Source: Bacteroidales bacterium (GTDB taxonomy: Bacteria > Bacteroidota > Bacteroidia > Bacteroidales > UBA1402). Taken from it: a stretch of 64,000 nucleotides of DNA. Below the pieces are notes generated by a model that saw nothing but the letters and a program-made list of their open reading frames with translations, searched no databases and had not been told where the DNA came from. Positions 1-8,377 of this stretch are shown piece by piece (within the stretch, counting starts at the first letter, position 1; every line of letters starts with the position of its first letter). The stretch spans positions 186,001-250,000 of the forward strand of contig JAFUDT010000004.1 in NCBI GenBank assembly GCA_017464285.1, in the 5' to 3' direction. Both the position numbers and the translations under genes were made by a program.

Positions 1-908
1 TCCAGATTCTGAATCTCGTTCTGCTCTTCCTGGTCGATTTCGCCGACTTCCTGCAGCAGTTTGTCCTCCTCGGAGGTGACGGCGGCTACGGCTTCTTCGA
101 CGACGGCTTCCTCGGCGGGAGTTCCTTCTTCAGGAGCAGCAACCGCATTCATATTGCGGATGACGGTATTGGCTTCGATCAGATTCTGATAGATGTCGGT
201 CAGGTTGTAGGTCTCCCAGAACTCCAGGTTGGCCGAACCCTGCAGCAGTTTGCGGACACGTTCGGGCTCCTTGACACCGGGCAGCTCGACCAGGATACGG
301 CCGTTGGTCTCCAGGCGCTGGATGTTGGGCTGTACCACGCCGAAACGGTCGATACGGGTACGCAGCACGTTGAAGGAATTGTCGATGGCGCTCTGAATGT
401 CCTCTTTAAGCACCTTGATCACCTGTTCGTCGGTCGAAGTCGGATCGATGCGGCCTTTCATTTCGAAAGTGCTGAAGATGGCCGACAGGCGGGCATCCGG
501 ATCCAGGGCCTTGTATTCTTCGACAAACAGATCCAGATAATCGCGATTGGTCTCGGTCTGTCTGGCAGAAGCGGCAGCCAGGGCCTTGTTGAAGTTTTCA
601 TCGGGGTTATTGCCGGACAGGGATTTCAGCACGCTGGGCAGAGAAAGCTCCAGAACGATGTTCATACCACCTTTCAGGTCGAGGCCGAGGTTCAGTTCCT
701 TGCCTTGGCAGTCTCTGTAGGTGTTCCCCAGATAAATCTTTTCAAGGGCAATGGAATCCAGATAGTTGCGTTCCATTACTTCATCGCCTTGGGCATAGGT
801 CTTGGCATCTTTCTGCACTTTGTTGGTAACCAAAGTGAAAGACAGATAGAAAAGACAAACCAAAGCCAGCAGGATGGCGATCAGTCTAACAAATCCTTTG
901 TTTTGCAT
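1..908 (-). CDS. secD: Protein translocase subunit SecD (or SecDF fusion), N-terminal part, cut by window edge
   Basis: SecD is an inner-membrane partner of SecYEG that uses the proton gradient to help pull secreted proteins into the periplasm. The protein starts MQNKGFVRLIAILLALVC, a first membrane helix, followed by the periplasmic region with the family motif LNLGLDLKGGMN near residue 75 and the conserved stretch RTRIDRFGVVQPNIQR. A Glu/Ala-rich linker is visible near the window edge. About 302 codons are present and the frame is open at position 1, so the C-terminal membrane part is missing here. In Bacteroidota secD and secF are usually fused, which I cannot check. The start at 908 follows a good -7 box at 957-964. 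Confidence 0.93.
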   Translation of the reverse strand, partial: MQNKGFVRLIAILLALVCLFYLSFTLVTNKVQKDAKTYAQGDEVMERNYLDSIALEKIYLGNTYRDCQGKELNLGLDLKGGMNIVLELSLPSVLKSLSGNNPDENFNKALAAASARQTETNRDYLDLFVEEYKALDPDARLSAIFSTFEMKGRIDPTSTDEQVIKVLKEDIQSAIDNSFNVLRTRIDRFGVVQPNIQRLETNGRILVELPGVKEPERVRKLLQGSANLEFWETYNLTDIYQNLIEANTVIRNMNAVAAPEEGTPAEEAVVEEAVAAVTSEEDKLLQEVGEIDQEEQNEIQNL

Positions 909-956
909 TGCACTAAGAATGAGTTTATTAATGATATTCGTTGTCAAATCAAGGCG

Positions 957-964
957 CAAAGATA
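957..964 (-). promoter_or_regulatory. Bacteroidota -7 promoter element upstream of secD
   Basis: Read on the minus strand the sequence is TATCTTTG, a full match to TAnnTTTG, about 50 bases before the secD start. I see no clear -33 TTTG at the usual distance. Confidence 0.45.
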
Positions 965-1023
965 CTCCTTTTTTTTGTAAGTAGAAGGAAAAGCATGCAT
1001 AAATTTTCTCTATTCCTGCGGGC

Positions 1024-1054
1024 TTGTGGCTGCGGAGGCTTTGTGTTATCTTCG
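1024..1054 (+). promoter_or_regulatory. Promoter of the Rieske-like lipoprotein gene
   Basis: TTG (1024-1026) is followed after 20 bases by TATCTTCG (1047-1054), one mismatch from TAnnTTTG. It lies 22 bases before the start at 1077. Confidence 0.45.
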
Positions 1055-1076
1055 CGGCAGATAATCCAAGGATAAT

Positions 1077-1526
1077 ATGCCGAAATTGCTTGCACATGTA
1101 AAATGGCTCTGCCTCCTCGCCTTATTGTCTTTGCTGCCGGCTTGCCGGCGGACGCGCTCGTCCATCCCCGATGTGCCGGTGCGCATAGAGCGCAGTCTGT
1201 CAGTCATCAACTGCTTGTTTCCGGGCAGCAGCTGGCGGCTGACTTCACGTCAGCTGGCCGCCGATCAGACGGGCTTTGGCGGCGTGATGCTGGTTTGTGC
1301 CTTCGACGGAACTTACCATGCCTTCGATCTGAGCTGTCCGGTCGAAGCCTCGGCGACCGTCCGCGTGGGAAAACCCGACGATATGCTGAGGGTTGAATGC
1401 CCGTCTTGCGGTGAACTGTACGACTGTAGTTTCGGCCTGGGAACCCCCACCCGCGGTATTGCCGACGAGCCGCTCAAAAGGTATGCCGTGTCGCTTTCCG
1501 GCGGCACGGTCTATATCCATAACTGA
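1077..1526 (+). CDS. Rieske-fold-like outer lipoprotein lacking the His ligands
   Basis: This 149-residue protein begins with a lipoprotein signal (LCLLALLSLLPAC), so it is probably lipid-anchored at Cys23 after cleavage. The second half resembles the Rieske [2Fe-2S] fold: YHAFDLSCPVEAS, then VECPSCGELYDCSFGLGTPTRGIADEPLKRY and a terminal strand GGTVYIHN. A normal Rieske cluster needs CxH and CxxH. Here the corresponding positions read CPV and CPSC, so the two His ligands are absent. Similar small lipoproteins are, as far as I recall, common in Bacteroidales. The function is unknown; it may bind metal through Cys or be a structural relic. Confidence 0.7.
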   Translation: MPKLLAHVKWLCLLALLSLLPACRRTRSSIPDVPVRIERSLSVINCLFPGSSWRLTSRQLAADQTGFGGVMLVCAFDGTYHAFDLSCPVEASATVRVGKPDDMLRVECPSCGELYDCSFGLGTPTRGIADEPLKRYAVSLSGGTVYIHN

Positions 1527-1555
1527 CGCCCGGCCTGACGATCCGGGTAAAAAAC

Positions 1556-1587
1556 TTTGGCGGTTGCTGTAATTTGTCGTAATTTCG
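1556..1587 (+). promoter_or_regulatory. Promoter of tRNA-Leu
   Basis: TTTG at 1556-1559 is followed after 20 bases by TAATTTCG at 1580-1587, one mismatch from TAnnTTTG, 17 bases before the tRNA. Confidence 0.55.
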
Positions 1588-1604
1588 CGGCGGAAATCAA
1601 GGCT

Positions 1605-1688
1605 GCCGGAATGGTGGAATGGTAGACACGAAGGACTTAAAATCCTTTGGCCATCGCGGCTGTGCGGGTTCGAGTCCCGCTTCCGGTA
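1605..1688 (+). tRNA. tRNA-Leu (anticodon UAA)
   Basis: The acceptor arm GCCGGAA pairs with TTCCGGT (a terminal G-U). The anticodon loop CTTAAAA gives anticodon TAA. The TΨC arm contains GGTTCGAGTCC. The 84-base length with a long variable arm is typical of a class II leucine tRNA. CCA is not encoded. Confidence 0.95.
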
Positions 1689-1701
1689 CATCCCCGCCCG
1701 A

Positions 1702-2265
1702 TTAGAGTTTCAGCCAGTTCTCGACGATGATTCTCCCCTGAGGTGTCAGTACGCTTTCGGGATGAAACTGTATGCCGTGCAGCGGCAGGTGTTTGTGGCG
1801 TAAGGCCATTATTTGCCCGTCGTCGCTTTCGGCCGTGATTTCCAGGCAGTCCGGAAAATCTTTTTTGTCGACAGCCCAGCTATGGTAACGTCCCATGACT
1901 ATCCTGGCCGGCAATCCCGAAAAAATCGGATCGTTGCCGTACTGTGTCCCTTCTGTAGCCACGCCGTGGTAGACGTCGGACAGGTTGACGAGGCGGGCTC
2001 CGAAAACCTCGCCGATGGCCTGGTGCCCCAGGCAGACTCCCAGTATGGGTTTTGACCGGGAGTAGCTTTTGATGACTTCGTTCAGCAATCCGGCTTCGGA
2101 CGGAATTCCCGGACCGGGACTGAGGATGATTTTGTCGAATGCCTCCAGCTGTTCCAAGGCAAAGCAATCATTGCGCAGCACGCACACTCCGGCCCCCAGT
2201 GATTTGACCAGGTGGGCCAGATTATAGGTGAAGGAATCGTAGTTATCAATGATGACAGTCTTCAT
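1702..2265 (-). CDS. trpG: Anthranilate synthase component II (glutamine amidotransferase)
   Basis: TrpG hydrolyses glutamine and feeds ammonia to TrpE for anthranilate synthesis, the first committed step to tryptophan. The 187-residue protein is a class I glutamine amidotransferase: DNYDSFTYNL at the N-terminus, the oxyanion region LSPGPG, the nucleophile Cys in GVCLGHQAIGE and the His-Glu pair in GIQFHPESVLTPQG. It is the last gene of the trp operon, 24 bases after trpE. The family also includes PabA of folate synthesis; adjacency to trpE favours TrpG, though one protein may serve both. Confidence 0.93.
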   Translation of the reverse strand: MKTVIIDNYDSFTYNLAHLVKSLGAGVCVLRNDCFALEQLEAFDKIILSPGPGIPSEAGLLNEVIKSYSRSKPILGVCLGHQAIGEVFGARLVNLSDVYHGVATEGTQYGNDPIFSGLPARIVMGRYHSWAVDKKDFPDCLEITAESDDGQIMALRHKHLPLHGIQFHPESVLTPQGRIIVENWLKL

Positions 2266-2289
2266 AAGAGATGTTGTTGTGCCGGAAGG

Positions 2290-3681
2290 TTACAGATTCT
2301 CGGCCATGGCGATGGCGCGTCGGAGAGCTCCCAGCTTGTTGTTGACTTCCTGAAGTTCGTATTGTTCGTCGCTTTTGGCCACGATGCCGCCCCCTGCCTG
2401 GAACCAGAGTTCTCCGTTGCGGCTGACAAAAGTCCGGATGGTGATGGCTTGGTTCAAGTCGCCGTTAAAGCCGATGAACCCGATGCATCCGCCGTAGGCG
2501 CCCCGGTTGTGCGGCTCATACTCGCTGATGAGCTGCATGGCCCGGACCTTGGGGGCTCCGCTCAGCGTGCCGGCCGGAAAGGTGTCGATGAAGGCCTTGA
2601 CCGGATCCGCGTTTTCGTCCAGCTGGCCGGAGACACGGCTGACCAGGTGTATCACGTGGGAGTAGTACTGCAGGTCTTTGTAGAATTCCACCTTGACATC
2701 GTGACAATTGCGGCTCAAGTCATTGCGGGCAAGATCTACCAGCATGACATGTTCTGCATTCTCCTTGGGGTCGTTGCGAAGGAATTCCGCTCCCTGCCGG
2801 TCGGCTTCGCTATCCCCCGTCCGGCGGGTGGTGCCTGCAATAGGGTCGATATAGGCTTTTCGTCCTTCGATGCGGCAATGGGTTTCCGGAGATGAACCGA
2901 ATATCCGGAATCCGCCGAAGTCGAAATAGAAGAGGTAGGGACTGGGGTTGATGCTTCTCAGCGCCCGGTACAGCTTGAAATCGTCCCCTTCATATTTCTG
3001 GACAAAACGACGGGAAAGGACAATCTGGAACACATCGCCGCGCAGGCAGTGGCGGATGCCCCGGCGGATGTTTTCCATGTGCTGGCTGTCAGTCAGCGGG
3101 GAACTGCACTCACCTACGGGCCGGAAGCTGTAGGGCTGGACGTTCTGCCGGTTGAGCTGTCTCTCCAGTTCCTCCAGTGCAGCGGTTCCGCCAAGGCTGA
3201 CCATCGTCAGCCGGTTGTTGAAATGATCAAAGACGATCAGGTCGCGGTATAGGATGTAGAGCAGATCCGGCGCGTCGTTTTCGGCCATGGTGCTGTCTTT
3301 GACGGGAATGTCCTCGAAATACCTCACGGCATTGAAGGAGGTGTAGCCGTACAGGCCGCAGTAGCAGCTGTCCTGCCCTTCAATGTGGATTTCGCGGAGA
3401 AACTCGTTGATGGCGTCTTCACATCGGTACTCCCGGGTGACGGGCTGTTGCCGGGTACTGCCGTCGGGGAAGCAGAGAAGCGCCGTCCCGTGGCTGACAG
3501 CTACGCTGGCCATCGGACCGATGCCGATAAAAGAGCGGCTGTTATTGGCATCATGGTAGTCGGAACTTTCCATGAGCACGCTCTGGGGACAGAGATCCCG
3601 AAGTCTCATGTAGAGGCCGACGGGAGTGTACAGGTCGGCCAGTATTGTTTTTGAAGTGGTTTGATAATCAAAAGTCTCCAT
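2290..3681 (-). CDS. trpE: Anthranilate synthase component I
   Basis: TrpE converts chorismate and ammonia to anthranilate. At 463 residues it has the usual length for Bacteroidales. The N-terminal feedback region carries the LLES-type motif as VLMESSDYHDAN followed by RSFIGIGP, expected for tryptophan inhibition. The catalytic half shows FQIVLSRRF, DPIAGTTRRT, HVMLVDLARND, FPAGTLSGAPK and the end motif ELWFQAGGGIVAKSD. Its start overlaps the 3' end of trpB by 14 bases, which suggests translational coupling. Confidence 0.95.
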   Translation of the reverse strand: METFDYQTTSKTILADLYTPVGLYMRLRDLCPQSVLMESSDYHDANNSRSFIGIGPMASVAVSHGTALLCFPDGSTRQQPVTREYRCEDAINEFLREIHIEGQDSCYCGLYGYTSFNAVRYFEDIPVKDSTMAENDAPDLLYILYRDLIVFDHFNNRLTMVSLGGTAALEELERQLNRQNVQPYSFRPVGECSSPLTDSQHMENIRRGIRHCLRGDVFQIVLSRRFVQKYEGDDFKLYRALRSINPSPYLFYFDFGGFRIFGSSPETHCRIEGRKAYIDPIAGTTRRTGDSEADRQGAEFLRNDPKENAEHVMLVDLARNDLSRNCHDVKVEFYKDLQYYSHVIHLVSRVSGQLDENADPVKAFIDTFPAGTLSGAPKVRAMQLISEYEPHNRGAYGGCIGFIGFNGDLNQAITIRTFVSRNGELWFQAGGGIVAKSDEQYELQEVNNKLGALRRAIAMAENL

Positions 3682-4873
3682 ATTCTCCTGCCATATCTTT
3701 GCGGTTTAAATAAGTCTGTATGTCTTTGTCTCCCCGTCCGCTGACGGTCAGTACGACTATGTCGTCCGGCCGGAAGGAGAGTTTCTTGAGTGCGGCCAGT
3801 GCATGGGCACTCTCAATGGCCGGGATGATGCCTTCCAGGCGGGTAAGTTCATAGCCTGCGGCAATGGCCTCGTCGTCGTTGACAGCCAGAATGCGTGTCC
3901 TCCCCAGCTCGGCCAGGTGTGCGTGCATCGGGCCGATGCCCGGATAGTCGAGCCCGGCCGAGATGGTGAAAGCTTCCTTGATCTGGCCGTCGTCGGTCTG
4001 CATGACCAGTGTGCGTGCCCCGTGGATGATGCCCTCGGACCCGCAGTGCATGGTGGCAGCCGTACGGTCGGTCTCGATGCCTTGCCCACCGGCTTCTGCC
4101 AGACATATCTTCACCCGCTTGTCGTCGAGGTAGTGCCAGATACTGCCTGCGGCATTGCTGCCTCCTCCTACACAGGCGATGATATAGTCGGGCCAGTCGC
4201 GCCCGGTTTTTTCCTGGAGCTGCCACTTGAGTTCTTCGCTGATGATGCTCTGCAGGCGGGCTACAATGTCGGGATACGGATGCGGTCCCATCGTGGAGCC
4301 GACAATGTAGAAAGTGTCGCGCGGATGGCAGCACCAGTCGCGGATGGCCTGTGAGCAGGCATCGCTCAGGGTCATGTTGCCGGTCGTGACCGGATGCACC
4401 TCCGCGCCGAGCATTCTCATGCGTTCCACATTGGTGTGCTGACGTTCGACGTCGGTCTTGCCCATGAATATCTCACAGCGCATGCCCATCAGGGCGCAGA
4501 CAGTGGCTGTGGCCACCCCGTGCTGCCCTGCTCCGGTTTCGGCGATGATGCGCGTTTTGCCCATTCTTTTCGCCATCAGTATCTGTCCGACCGTATTGTT
4601 GATCTTATGGGCACCGGTGTGATTCAGGTCTTCCCGTTTCAGGAAAAGACGGCATCTGTACTTTTCGCTCATCCGGCGGGCCGGATAGAGCGGTGACGGC
4701 CGGCCGACATAGTCTTTGAGCAACGCCCGGTATTCTTGTCTGAAATCTTCGCTTTCGAGAATGGGCAGATAGGCCCGTTGCAGATCGGTGACACATTTGT
4801 AAAGTATCTCGGGGACATAGGCTCCTCCGTATCTGCCGAAAAAGCCGTTTTCGTCGATTTGGTAGCGTTTCAT
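3668..4873 (-). CDS. trpB: Tryptophan synthase beta subunit
   Basis: TrpB joins indole and serine with pyridoxal phosphate in the TrpA2B2 complex. The 401-residue protein has the PLP lysine in HTGAHKINNT, the GAGQHG loop, the phosphate-binding glycines in CVGGGSNAAG and the C-terminal VLTVSGRGDKD. Length and motifs fit TrpB1, the TrpA-dependent type. The gene lies 33 bases after trpA. In the classical Bacteroides order trpB comes first, but here it follows trpA. Confidence 0.97.
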   Translation of the reverse strand: MKRYQIDENGFFGRYGGAYVPEILYKCVTDLQRAYLPILESEDFRQEYRALLKDYVGRPSPLYPARRMSEKYRCRLFLKREDLNHTGAHKINNTVGQILMAKRMGKTRIIAETGAGQHGVATATVCALMGMRCEIFMGKTDVERQHTNVERMRMLGAEVHPVTTGNMTLSDACSQAIRDWCCHPRDTFYIVGSTMGPHPYPDIVARLQSIISEELKWQLQEKTGRDWPDYIIACVGGGSNAAGSIWHYLDDKRVKICLAEAGGQGIETDRTAATMHCGSEGIIHGARTLVMQTDDGQIKEAFTISAGLDYPGIGPMHAHLAELGRTRILAVNDDEAIAAGYELTRLEGIIPAIESAHALAALKKLSFRPDDIVVLTVSGRGDKDIQTYLNRKDMAGEYGDF

Positions 4874-4906
4874 TGGAAAATGATGTTAGAGTTGCTGTCG
4901 GTCGGT

Positions 4907-5683
4907 TTATTGTTTGAGGGCCTCAAATAGTTGGTCAGCGGCCAGAGCCGGAGAACCTGTCTCGTTGAGCAGACTGACAAACCTGCTGCCGATGATGGCC
5001 CCTTCGGCATGCTGCCAGGCACTTTCGAGGGTCTGCCTGTTGGAAATGCCGAATCCGATCATCCGGGGATTCCGCAGCTGCATGGCGCTGATGCGGTCGA
5101 AATAGTCCAGGCGGGCCTTGTCGAAATGCTGCTGTGCCCCGGTGATGCTGGCCGAACTCACCATGTAGATGAAGCCGTCGGTATGCTCGTCAATCAGTCG
5201 GATGCGCTCCTGGCTGGTCTCCGGGGTGATCATCATGATAATTTTCAGGTCGTAACGGTCGGCAACGGGTTTGATGCTCTCCATGTAGTCCTTGAATGGC
5301 AAGTCGGGAATGATGGCACCGGAGATGCCGCACTGGGCACAGTCGCGGCAAAAACGTTCGAAACCGTAGTGCAGGATCACATTAAGGTAACCCATCAGCA
5401 GCAGCGGAATGCCTACTTCGTCTTTGACGGCCCTGAGCTGGGCAAAAAGTTTTTTCAGGGTCATGCCGTTTTTCAGGGCAGTGGTTGCGGCGCTCTGGAT
5501 GACTGGGCCGTCGGCCAGCGGATCACTGAAGGGGATGCCGACTTCTATCATGTCGATGCCCTTCGATTCAAGTGTTCTGATGACTTCCCCCGTGCCGTCG
5601 GGCGTGGGGCAGCCGGCGCAGAAATAGACCGACAGCAGTTTGCGGTCTGGATTTTCTTTGAACAGGCGGTTGATTTTGTTCAT
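4907..5683 (-). CDS. trpA: Tryptophan synthase alpha subunit
   Basis: TrpA cleaves indole-3-glycerol phosphate to indole and glyceraldehyde 3-phosphate, passing indole to TrpB. The 258-residue TIM barrel shows the catalytic Glu in MIEVGIPFSDPLADGP and the catalytic Asp in GAIIPDLPFKDY. The phosphate-binding end has GFGISNRQT and GAIIGSRFV. The start overlaps the stop of trpF by four bases. Confidence 0.96.
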   Translation of the reverse strand: MNKINRLFKENPDRKLLSVYFCAGCPTPDGTGEVIRTLESKGIDMIEVGIPFSDPLADGPVIQSAATTALKNGMTLKKLFAQLRAVKDEVGIPLLLMGYLNVILHYGFERFCRDCAQCGISGAIIPDLPFKDYMESIKPVADRYDLKIIMMITPETSQERIRLIDEHTDGFIYMVSSASITGAQQHFDKARLDYFDRISAMQLRNPRMIGFGISNRQTLESAWQHAEGAIIGSRFVSLLNETGSPALAADQLFEALKQ

Positions 5684-6366
5684 GGGTGAATTGTTAAGTC
5701 GGATGATGAGTTAAAGTGCAGTTGATGGATAAAACCCCGGAGCAGGTCGACATCTTTGATGCCGGGAGCTGTCTCGAAACGGCTGTTGAGATCTATGCCG
5801 GCCAGCATGGGATGTTGCAGGGAATTAAGGGCCTGGGCGTCGCCAGGGCCGATCCCCCCGCTTAGTAAAAAGGGGACAGGACCATGATATGACTCGAGCA
5901 CAGACCAGTCAAATTTTTTCCCGCTGCCACCCCGGCCGGCACATTTGGTGTCGAAAAGCCAGAGGTCGGGCCGGCAGACGTCGTAGCGGCGGAGGTCGAG
6001 GTCTGCGGCTTTTTCCACGCTGATCGCCTTGATGATACCGACCTGTTCCAGTCCGGTACGCTGCAAGGCTGCCCGCAGCCGGGCAATTTCCGACGGACTT
6101 TCATGTCCGTGGAGCTGGAGATGGCTTAGGCGGGCCTGCCTGGCCGTTTGCACGATCAGCGATACCTCCTGATCGACAAAGACTCCCACGCGGCCTGGCC
6201 GGAAACCGGAAGGCTCCGCCTCTGGCAGTATGTCGGACGTCCTGACATGGCGGGGACTCCCCGGCCAGAAAATAAAACCCGTCAGATCGATGCCCAGGGC
6301 AGACACGGCGCGGATGTTCTCCGTGTCCCGCAGTCCGCAGATCTTTATCAGTCTCTTGTTTTTCAT
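5680..6366 (-). CDS. trpF: Phosphoribosylanthranilate isomerase
   Basis: TrpF performs the Amadori rearrangement of phosphoribosylanthranilate. The 228-residue protein opens with LIKICGLRDTENI, which holds the catalytic Cys, and ends with the phosphate-binding part PFLLSGGIGPGDA and GIDLNSRFETAPGIKD, including a typical Asp. It sits between trpC (13-base gap) and trpA (four-base overlap), separate from trpC rather than fused. Confidence 0.95.
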   Translation of the reverse strand: MKNKRLIKICGLRDTENIRAVSALGIDLTGFIFWPGSPRHVRTSDILPEAEPSGFRPGRVGVFVDQEVSLIVQTARQARLSHLQLHGHESPSEIARLRAALQRTGLEQVGIIKAISVEKAADLDLRRYDVCRPDLWLFDTKCAGRGGSGKKFDWSVLESYHGPVPFLLSGGIGPGDAQALNSLQHPMLAGIDLNSRFETAPGIKDVDLLRGFIHQLHFNSSSDLTIHP

Positions 6367-6379
6367 TCCGAGGCTTGCT

Positions 6380-7180
6380 TTACAGATGTCCGTATTCTTT
6401 GATAAAGCCGGCCAGGGCCAACTCCGGATCAGGTGCTTTCATGAAGTGCTCCCCCATCAGAAAGCCCCTGAATCCGGCCTGCCTGAGTTCTTTGACTGTC
6501 TGAGGCGACGACAGGCCGCTTTCGCTCACTTTGCAACCCGATACAGGCAGCTTTCCGGCCAGCCGGAAAGAGGTGTTCACGTCGGTGGTGAATGTCCCCA
6601 GATGCCGGTTGTTGATGCCGTACATGTCGGGTTCCAGCTCTGCATAGGCCAGCTCGTTTTCGCCATGCATTTCCAGCAGCACTTCAAGCCCCAGCTGACG
6701 GGCCTTCCGGCACAAGGCCCTGCACTCCTCGAGAGAGAGGCAGGCTGCGATGAGCAATACGGCTGAGGCTCCGCACAATCTTGCCATGTAGAGTTGGTAT
6801 TCGTCAATGACAAAATTCTTGTACAGCACGGGCAAGCTCAGCCCGGACTGGCGGGCCGCCAGGATGTCCTGATCGTCCCCGCCGAAAAATTCCCGGTCGG
6901 TCAGTATACTCAGGGCGGCGGCCCCCTGTCGCTGGTAGCCCAGCGGGACAGAAGAGGCGTCTGCTTCCTTTTTGATCCAGCCTTTCGAAGGCGAGCGCCG
7001 TTTAAACTCGGCAATGATGCCCGTCGAAGATCCGAGCAGTTTTTCTTTCATGGAGCCGCCCATGACAGACAGATCCAGTGCCTCGGCCTTCGGATAGAGG
7101 TCCGAGGCCGGCATGATTTCCCGGTAATGGGCGATTTCCCGGCGTTTGTGCTCTACGATGCTTTCCAGTATATCCTGCAT
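6380..7180 (-). CDS. trpC: Indole-3-glycerol phosphate synthase
   Basis: TrpC closes the indole ring. The 266-residue TIM barrel contains the signature IIAEFKRRSPSKGWI, the catalytic Lys in PVLYKNFVIDEYQ, then MYGINNRHLGTF and the end motif VSESGLSSPQ. It begins 10 bases after the trpD stop. It is a single-domain enzyme, not the TrpC-TrpF fusion of enterobacteria. Confidence 0.96.
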   Translation of the reverse strand: MQDILESIVEHKRREIAHYREIMPASDLYPKAEALDLSVMGGSMKEKLLGSSTGIIAEFKRRSPSKGWIKKEADASSVPLGYQRQGAAALSILTDREFFGGDDQDILAARQSGLSLPVLYKNFVIDEYQLYMARLCGASAVLLIAACLSLEECRALCRKARQLGLEVLLEMHGENELAYAELEPDMYGINNRHLGTFTTDVNTSFRLAGKLPVSGCKVSESGLSSPQTVKELRQAGFRGFLMGEHFMKAPDPELALAGFIKEYGHL

Positions 7181-7190
7181 GTTATAGGCC

Positions 7191-8195
7191 TTAGCTGTTG
7201 AGTTCTACAAACTTCCTGAAAGTGGCCAGGGCACTGCCGCTGTCTATCGACTCACGGGCGATGTCAATGCATTCCTGGAGGCTTTTCCGGCCCTTTTCAA
7301 GTACCTGGATGCCGAATGCCGCGTTGGCCAGAACGATGTTCTTCTGGGCCGGGAGAGCTCTGTTTTCCAAGACCCTGTCGAATATTTCGGCGGCTTCCTC
7401 CTCGGTAGCCCCCGCTACCAGCTCTTCGGGCTTTGCCACTTCGAAACCAAGGTCGGAGGGCTTGAATACGCGCTCGTAGTCGTTGGTCGTGACCTTAAAA
7501 TCGCCGGTGAGCGAAATTTCATCGTACCCGTCTATACTGTTGACAATGGCGTAGTCGATGCCGATTTTCTGATAGACATTGCTGTACAGACGCATCTGGT
7601 CGAGATTGGCGACCCCCAGCATCTGACACTGCGGCCGGGATGGATTGACAATGGGCCCCAGCAGGTTGAAGCAGGTGGGGAAGGGCAATGCTTTGCGAAT
7701 CGGACCGACGTATTTCATGGCTCTGGCAAAGAGCTGGGCGTGCAGGTAAACAATACCGCACTGGTCCAGGGAGCGGTTCAGCCGGTCGATGTCGTCGGTG
7801 AATCTGACACCATGCTGTGCAATAACATTGGAGGCTCCGCTGGTAGAGGTGGCGGCATAGTTGCCGTGCTTGGCCACTTTGTAGCCAGCTCCGGCAATGA
7901 CAAAGCAGGAGGTGGTGGATATGTTGAAGGTGTTTTTGCGGTCTCCGCCGGTTCCTACCACGTCGATATAGCGCTCGCAGTCGAGCAGGGCGGGAACGCC
8001 TGTCTCCAGGATGCCGTCCCGGAAGCCGAGCAGCTCATCGACGGTAATTCCCCTCATTTCCAGAGCGGTGAGCAGGGCGGTAATCTGTTCATTGGGGTAC
8101 TCACTGCGGGTGATTCCCAGCAGGATGTCACGGGTCTCTTCACGGGTCAGATTCTCGTGGCTTAACATCCGGTTCATAATGTCTTTCATTGTCAT
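7191..8195 (-). CDS. trpD: Anthranilate phosphoribosyltransferase, first structural gene of the trp operon
   Basis: TrpD transfers phosphoribose from PRPP to anthranilate. The protein carries the glycine-rich PRPP motif DVVGTGGDRKNTFN, then KHGNYAATSTSGASN and the stretch HAQLFARAMKYVGPIRKALPFPTCFNL only in part quoted here. I place the start at 8195 (MTMKDIMNRML), with 8189 as an alternative, because an upstream start would fall in the attenuator hairpin just before it. The result is 334 residues, the usual family length. The gene lies 30 bases after the leader terminator and is presumably controlled by it. Confidence 0.95.
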   Translation of the reverse strand: MTMKDIMNRMLSHENLTREETRDILLGITRSEYPNEQITALLTALEMRGITVDELLGFRDGILETGVPALLDCERYIDVVGTGGDRKNTFNISTTSCFVIAGAGYKVAKHGNYAATSTSGASNVIAQHGVRFTDDIDRLNRSLDQCGIVYLHAQLFARAMKYVGPIRKALPFPTCFNLLGPIVNPSRPQCQMLGVANLDQMRLYSNVYQKIGIDYAIVNSIDGYDEISLTGDFKVTTNDYERVFKPSDLGFEVAKPEELVAGATEEEAAEIFDRVLENRALPAQKNIVLANAAFGIQVLEKGRKSLQECIDIARESIDSGSALATFRKFVELNS

Positions 8196-8225
8196 AGCTG
8201 TTATTTTTTGAGTGCAACATGCGGT

Positions 8226-8260
8226 TAAAAACAAGGCCTGTCGTAAGAACGGCAGGCCTT
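8226..8260 (-). terminator. Intrinsic terminator of the trp leader (attenuator)
   Basis: On the minus strand the stem AAGGCCTGCCG pairs with CGACAGGCCTT around a six-base loop, eleven pairs with one G-U, followed directly by GTTTTT. It lies between the leader peptide stop and trpD, the position expected for an attenuator terminator. Confidence 0.88.
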
Positions 8261-8297
8261 GGTATTGATATTCGGATATCTGACACGGCTTCGTTGC

Positions 8298-8357
8298 TCA
8301 CGACTGCGGGTATCTTGAGCTGCGCCACCACCAATATTCAGATACGAATCTTGTCAT
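8298..8357 (-). CDS. trpL: trp operon leader peptide (19 residues, three consecutive Trp)
   Basis: The minus-strand frame reads MTRFVSEYWWWRSSRYPQS and ends in TGA. Three adjacent Trp codons (8333 down to 8325) are very unlikely by chance in a 19-codon frame located between the operon promoter and a terminator hairpin. This is the classic design of ribosome-mediated attenuation: when charged tRNA-Trp is scarce the ribosome stalls on the Trp codons and the terminator does not form. The start lies about 20 bases after the -7 box. A possible RNA pairing is GTATCTGA (8345-8338) with TCAGATAT (8283-8276). I could not find a clean antiterminator pairing by eye. Confidence 0.85.
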   Translation of the reverse strand: MTRFVSEYWWWRSSRYPQS

Positions 8358-8377
8358 TTTTGTCTTGTTTTCCGTTG

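Noticed and set aside
1528..1549. CCCGG/CCGGG hairpin after the Rieske-like gene as an intrinsic terminator
   Set aside because: The stem is only five pairs and the following bases are A-rich, not T-rich, on the plus strand.
2212..2895. Long plus-strand frames opposite trpE, fabF and other GC-rich genes
   Set aside because: They are antisense shadows of well-recognised genes and have no recognisable domains, start signals or signal peptides.
8140..8334. A 64-residue minus-strand frame overlapping the trp leader
   Set aside because: It overlaps trpD, the terminator and most of the leader peptide in another frame. The 19-codon Trp-rich frame and hairpin explain the region better.
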